Shown in pieces: positions 39,367-41,776 of a DNA stretch of 41,776 nucleotides; position 1 is the stretch's first letter; each line of letters begins with the position of its first letter. This stretch comes from Pseudonocardia sp. (lineage in GTDB: Bacteria; Actinomycetota; Actinomycetes; Mycobacteriales; Pseudonocardiaceae). Location of the stretch: contig JAJCYC010000152.1 of the NCBI GenBank assembly GCA_029263115.1, positions 1-41,776 on the forward strand, in the 5' to 3' direction. Position numbers and translations under genes: made by a program. The notes beneath the pieces were generated by a model, which worked only from the letters and a program-made list of their open reading frames with translations, was not told where the DNA came from and made no database searches.

Positions 39367-40241
39367 GGCGCGGGCCGGCGGTCGCTCTGCTGCTCGCCGC
39401 GGCGCTCGGGCTGGCCGGGTGCGTCGATTCGCCGGTGTCGGCGGCGCAGGTGCCGGTGGGCGTGCTACTGCCCGGTGACGACGGCGGCTCCCGCTGGGAC
39501 GACGTCGACCAGCCGACCCTGGACAACCTGGTCAAGGGCCCCGACTACGCCCACCAGCCCACGTTCGAGACCGCCGACACGCCCGAGGAGGCGACCGCCG
39601 CGGCGACCGAACTGCTCGACGACGGCGCCCGGGTGCTGGTCTACGCCGCGGCCAACCCGCAGATCGACACGGCGGTCACCGCCGTCGCCCGGGCCCGGCG
39701 GATCCCGACGGTGGGCTACGACGTCACCGGCGCCGGCATCTCCGCCGACTTCGCGGTGGCCACCGACCAGGCGAAGGTCGGTGACCTGCCGGGCCGCGGC
39801 CTGGTGCGTGGTGTGCGGGCGAAGCAGGGTGCGGGGGTTCTCGAACTGGTCGCCGCCCCGACCGAGGATGCGCTGACCGCCCTGGGCGTCGGCTACGACA
39901 ACGTGCTGCAACCCCGCTACCGCGGTCAGGTGTACCGGCCGCTGGGCCGGGAGCGGGTGGACCCCGCGGGCGGCCCGACCGTGGTCGACGCCTACACCCC
40001 ACCGCCGGCGCAGGCCGCCGCCGCGTCGGCCCTGGTCCGGGCGCTGGTGGCCGACGATCGCGCGGCGCTGGACCGGCTGGCCCCACCGGCCCCGCCGGGT
40101 CTGCCCCGGACTGCGCTGGTGGCGCCGGTGGCGGTGTACCTGAGCAACATCAACGAGGTGTTCACCAGCGGCCTGGTCGACTCCGACGACGTGTGCGAGG
40201 GCGCGCTGGCGCTGCGCTGCAACCAGCTCAGCATCCCGTAG
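39363..40241 (+). CDS. Sugar-binding (XylF-like) lipoprotein
   Basis: This 292-residue lipoprotein (lipobox LAGC, Cys about 21, in LLLAAALGLAGCVDS) has the periplasmic-binding-protein type I fold similar to D-xylose binding proteins: VGVLLPGDDGGSRWDDVDQPTLDNLVKGPDY, ARVLVYAAANPQIDTAVTAVARARRIPTVGYD and DFAVATDQAKVGDLPGRGLV. A C-terminal Cys pair is seen (DDVCEGAL, LRCNQLSIP). No sugar ABC permease is nearby, so it may be a sensor or scavenging lipoprotein. GTG 39363 overlaps the frame of the broken upstream lipoprotein, so it was originally cotranslated with it. It lies between bpa and the Wzm-type gene. Confidence 0.8.
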   Translation: MRRGPAVALLLAAALGLAGCVDSPVSAAQVPVGVLLPGDDGGSRWDDVDQPTLDNLVKGPDYAHQPTFETADTPEEATAAATELLDDGARVLVYAAANPQIDTAVTAVARARRIPTVGYDVTGAGISADFAVATDQAKVGDLPGRGLVRGVRAKQGAGVLELVAAPTEDALTALGVGYDNVLQPRYRGQVYRPLGRERVDPAGGPTVVDAYTPPPAQAAAASALVRALVADDRAALDRLAPPAPPGLPRTALVAPVAVYLSNINEVFTSGLVDSDDVCEGALALRCNQLSIP

Positions 40242-40290
40242 CGGCCCCGGCAACCCGCGCGCGGAAGATGCCCGGGTACCGTTGACCGTC

Positions 40291-41148
40291 ATGTCCGGCG
40301 TGCAGATCGAGCGGCCCCCGCTGGCGGACGTCGCCGGTTCGCGCAGCTGGCGGCGAGCGTTCGACGACCTGCGGCTGGGCTGGTCGCAGCGCTCGCTGTG
40401 GGGCTACCTCGGGTGGCAGGACATCAAGCAGCGCTACCGCCGCTCGGTGCTCGGCCCGCTGTGGATCAGCATCAGCATGGGTGTCATCGCGCTGGCCATG
40501 GGCATCCTGTACTCCGCGCTGTTCGAGCAGGAGATCGACACGTTCCTGCCGTACCTGGCCACCGGCCTGCTGATCTGGAACTTCATCTCCGGGTGCATCC
40601 TCGAGGGCTCCGAGGTGTTCATCAAGAACGAGGGGCTGATCAAGCACCTGCCCTCGCCGCTGAGTGTGCACGTGTTCCGGCTGGTCTGGCGGCAGATGCT
40701 GTTCTTCCTGCACAACCTGGTGATCTGGGCGGCGCTGATCGCGTTCTTCCCCAGGCCACTGGGCTGGGGGGTGCTGCTGGCGTTTCCGGCGTTCGCGCTG
40801 CTGGTGCTCAACGGTGGCTGGATCACCATCCTGGCCGGCATCGTGGCCACCCGGTTCCGGGACATCCCGCCCATCATCGCCAGCGTCACCCAGCTGCTGT
40901 TCTTCATGACCCCGATCGTCTGGAGCTACGACGACTTCCGCTCCCGCCCGGGAGCGGTCGGCGAGCGCGCCCAGCTGGCCGAGCTCAACCCGGTGATGCA
41001 CTTCGTGGAGATCCTGCGCAAGCCGCTGCTCGGCGACCCCACGCTGTGGCGGCACTGGGTGGTGGCCGGCGCGATCACCGTGCTCGGCTGGGCCGCCGCG
41101 CTGGTGATCCTGCGCAAGTACCGATCCCGCGTCTCCTACTGGGTGTGA
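40291..41148 (+). CDS. wzm: ABC-2 polysaccharide export permease (Wzm type)
   Basis: This 285-residue permease is the membrane half of an O-antigen-type exporter. Characteristic regions are the N-terminal amphipathic part (LWGYLGWQDIKQRYRRSVLGPLWISISMG), six membrane segments, and the C-terminal ELNPVMHFVEILRKPLLG. Together with the following ATPase it corresponds to Rv3783/Rv3781, proposed to export the lipid-linked galactan precursor of arabinogalactan in mycobacteria, a polymer also found in Pseudonocardiales cell walls. ATG 40291 was chosen; an in-frame TTG at 40282 is less likely. Substrate here is inferred from locus order. Confidence 0.9.
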   Translation: MSGVQIERPPLADVAGSRSWRRAFDDLRLGWSQRSLWGYLGWQDIKQRYRRSVLGPLWISISMGVIALAMGILYSALFEQEIDTFLPYLATGLLIWNFISGCILEGSEVFIKNEGLIKHLPSPLSVHVFRLVWRQMLFFLHNLVIWAALIAFFPRPLGWGVLLAFPAFALLVLNGGWITILAGIVATRFRDIPPIIASVTQLLFFMTPIVWSYDDFRSRPGAVGERAQLAELNPVMHFVEILRKPLLGDPTLWRHWVVAGAITVLGWAAALVILRKYRSRVSYWV

Positions 41149-41170
41149 TCTCGTGCTGGAAGTGAGCTGA

Positions 41171-41776
41171 GTGGTCTCCATCGACATCGCCGACGCCTAC
41201 GTCGACTTCCCGATCTTCGACGCGAAGACGCGTTCGCTGAAGAAGGCGGTCCTCGGCAAGGCCGGCGGCAAGATCGGCCGCGGGCGGGCGGGTGGGCAGA
41301 TCGATACGGGCAGCCGGGTGCCGATCATCGAGGCGCTGCGCGGCATCACCCTGTCGCTGCGCCAGGGCGACCGGGTCGGGCTGGTCGGGCACAACGGCGC
41401 GGGCAAGTCCACCCTGCTGCGGTTGATGTCGGGCATCTACGAGCCCACCCGGGGCCGGGCCTCGATCGCGGGCAAGATCGCTCCGGTGTTCGACCTCGGG
41501 GTCGGGATGGATCCGGAGATCTCCGGCTTCGAGAACATCATGGTGCGCGGCCTGTTCCTGGGCATGACCCGTAAGCAGATGCAGGCCCGGGTGGACGACA
41601 TCGCCGACTTCACCGAACTCGGCGACTACCTGTCGATGCCGCTGCGCACCTACTCCACCGGCATGCGGGTGCGGCTCGCGCTCGGCGTGGTGACCAGCAT
41701 CGACCCGGAGATCCTGCTGCTGGACGAGGGCATCGGCGCGGTCGACGCGGAGTTCCTGGCCAAGGCTCGGGACCGG
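41171..41776 (+). CDS. wzt: ABC polysaccharide export ATPase (Wzt type), partial
   Basis: The gene runs off the right edge after 202 codons. It opens from GTG 41171, 22 bases after the permease stop, with MVSIDIADAYVDFPIFDAKTRSLKK, an N-terminal Wzt-specific lead. Walker A is GHNGAGKST (Gly73-Lys79), the signature region reads YSTGMRVRLALG, and Walker B is EILLLDEGIGAVDAEF. These match Rv3781 and other O-antigen ATPases. It pairs with the permease upstream to form the exporter; the end of the protein, which may carry the substrate-recognition domain, lies outside the window. Confidence 0.92.
   Translation, partial: MVSIDIADAYVDFPIFDAKTRSLKKAVLGKAGGKIGRGRAGGQIDTGSRVPIIEALRGITLSLRQGDRVGLVGHNGAGKSTLLRLMSGIYEPTRGRASIAGKIAPVFDLGVGMDPEISGFENIMVRGLFLGMTRKQMQARVDDIADFTELGDYLSMPLRTYSTGMRVRLALGVVTSIDPEILLLDEGIGAVDAEFLAKARDR

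Overview
The window is high-GC DNA with dense, overlapping genes, many GTG starts and long antisense shadow ORFs, which is typical of an actinomycete. Several features point to Pseudonocardiales (Pseudonocardiaceae or a close relative): a DUF3558 lipoprotein / PPE / EspG cassette, a bacterial proteasome activator ending in GQYL, a DUF6158 protein, a DUF6230-DUF6114 pair, and a block in the order QOR / class V aminotransferase-like / Bpa / O-antigen-type ABC exporter. That last order resembles Mycobacterium tuberculosis Rv3777-Rv3783. The family-level assignment is inference. No rRNA, tRNA, CRISPR array or complete insertion sequence was found.

Layout. (1) 182-7615, minus: a complete seven-gene type I-C CRISPR-Cas operon (cas3-cas5-cas8c-cas7-cas4-cas1-cas2), almost every junction overlapping or abutting. 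No repeat array is visible in the 181 bases after cas2, only a hairpin and a partial ORF at the edge. (2) 7708-10388, minus: a MarR regulator translationally coupled to a 14-TM DHA2-type MFS exporter with an unusual soluble tail. Two palindromes lie upstream. (3) 10529-16140: lipid and CoA metabolism (acyl-CoA dehydrogenase, enoyl-CoA hydratase, thiolase, MaoC-like hydratase, a decayed SDR), with a VOC protein and two small unknown genes. (4) 16359-19371, minus: a four-gene type VII secretion accessory cassette (small helical protein, DUF3558 lipoprotein, PPE-like protein, EspG-like chaperone). (5) 19453-25104, plus: an orphan molybdopterin hydroxylase large subunit, a decayed ECF sigma gene, an acyl-CoA synthetase broken by a frameshift in a C run, and a RarD/EamA permease. 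(6) 25131-31199: DUF6158, an overlapping HxlR-TetR pair, DUF445, an Abi-alpha (DUF4393) protein and DUF6230-DUF6114. (7) 31273-35657: a GNAT remnant, an ABC exporter coupled to an atypical Ser/Thr kinase, and an M20 amidohydrolase. (8) 35861-41776: the conserved Rv3777-Rv3783-like block, in which a decayed lysozyme-like lipoprotein and a sugar-binding lipoprotein sit between bpa and the Wzm/Wzt-type exporter. That exporter probably exports cell-wall galactan precursor and runs off the right edge.

Two themes recur. Gene decay is frequent: SDR, sigma factor, GNAT and lysozyme-like remnants, a frameshifted acyl-CoA synthetase, and an amber codon in front of the ABC exporter. A perfect or near-perfect palindrome, GCGTTC-(A/C)GCT-GAACGC, occurs four times (in cas5, in the MFS tail, and twice in the M20/QOR intergenic region) and looks like a dispersed repeat. 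I do not see one clearly unprecedented multi-gene system. The best candidates for new biology are the type VII accessory cassette, the exporter-kinase pair, the lipoproteins inserted in the galactan-export locus, and the DUF445/Abi-alpha/DUF6230/DUF6114 membrane-protein cluster.
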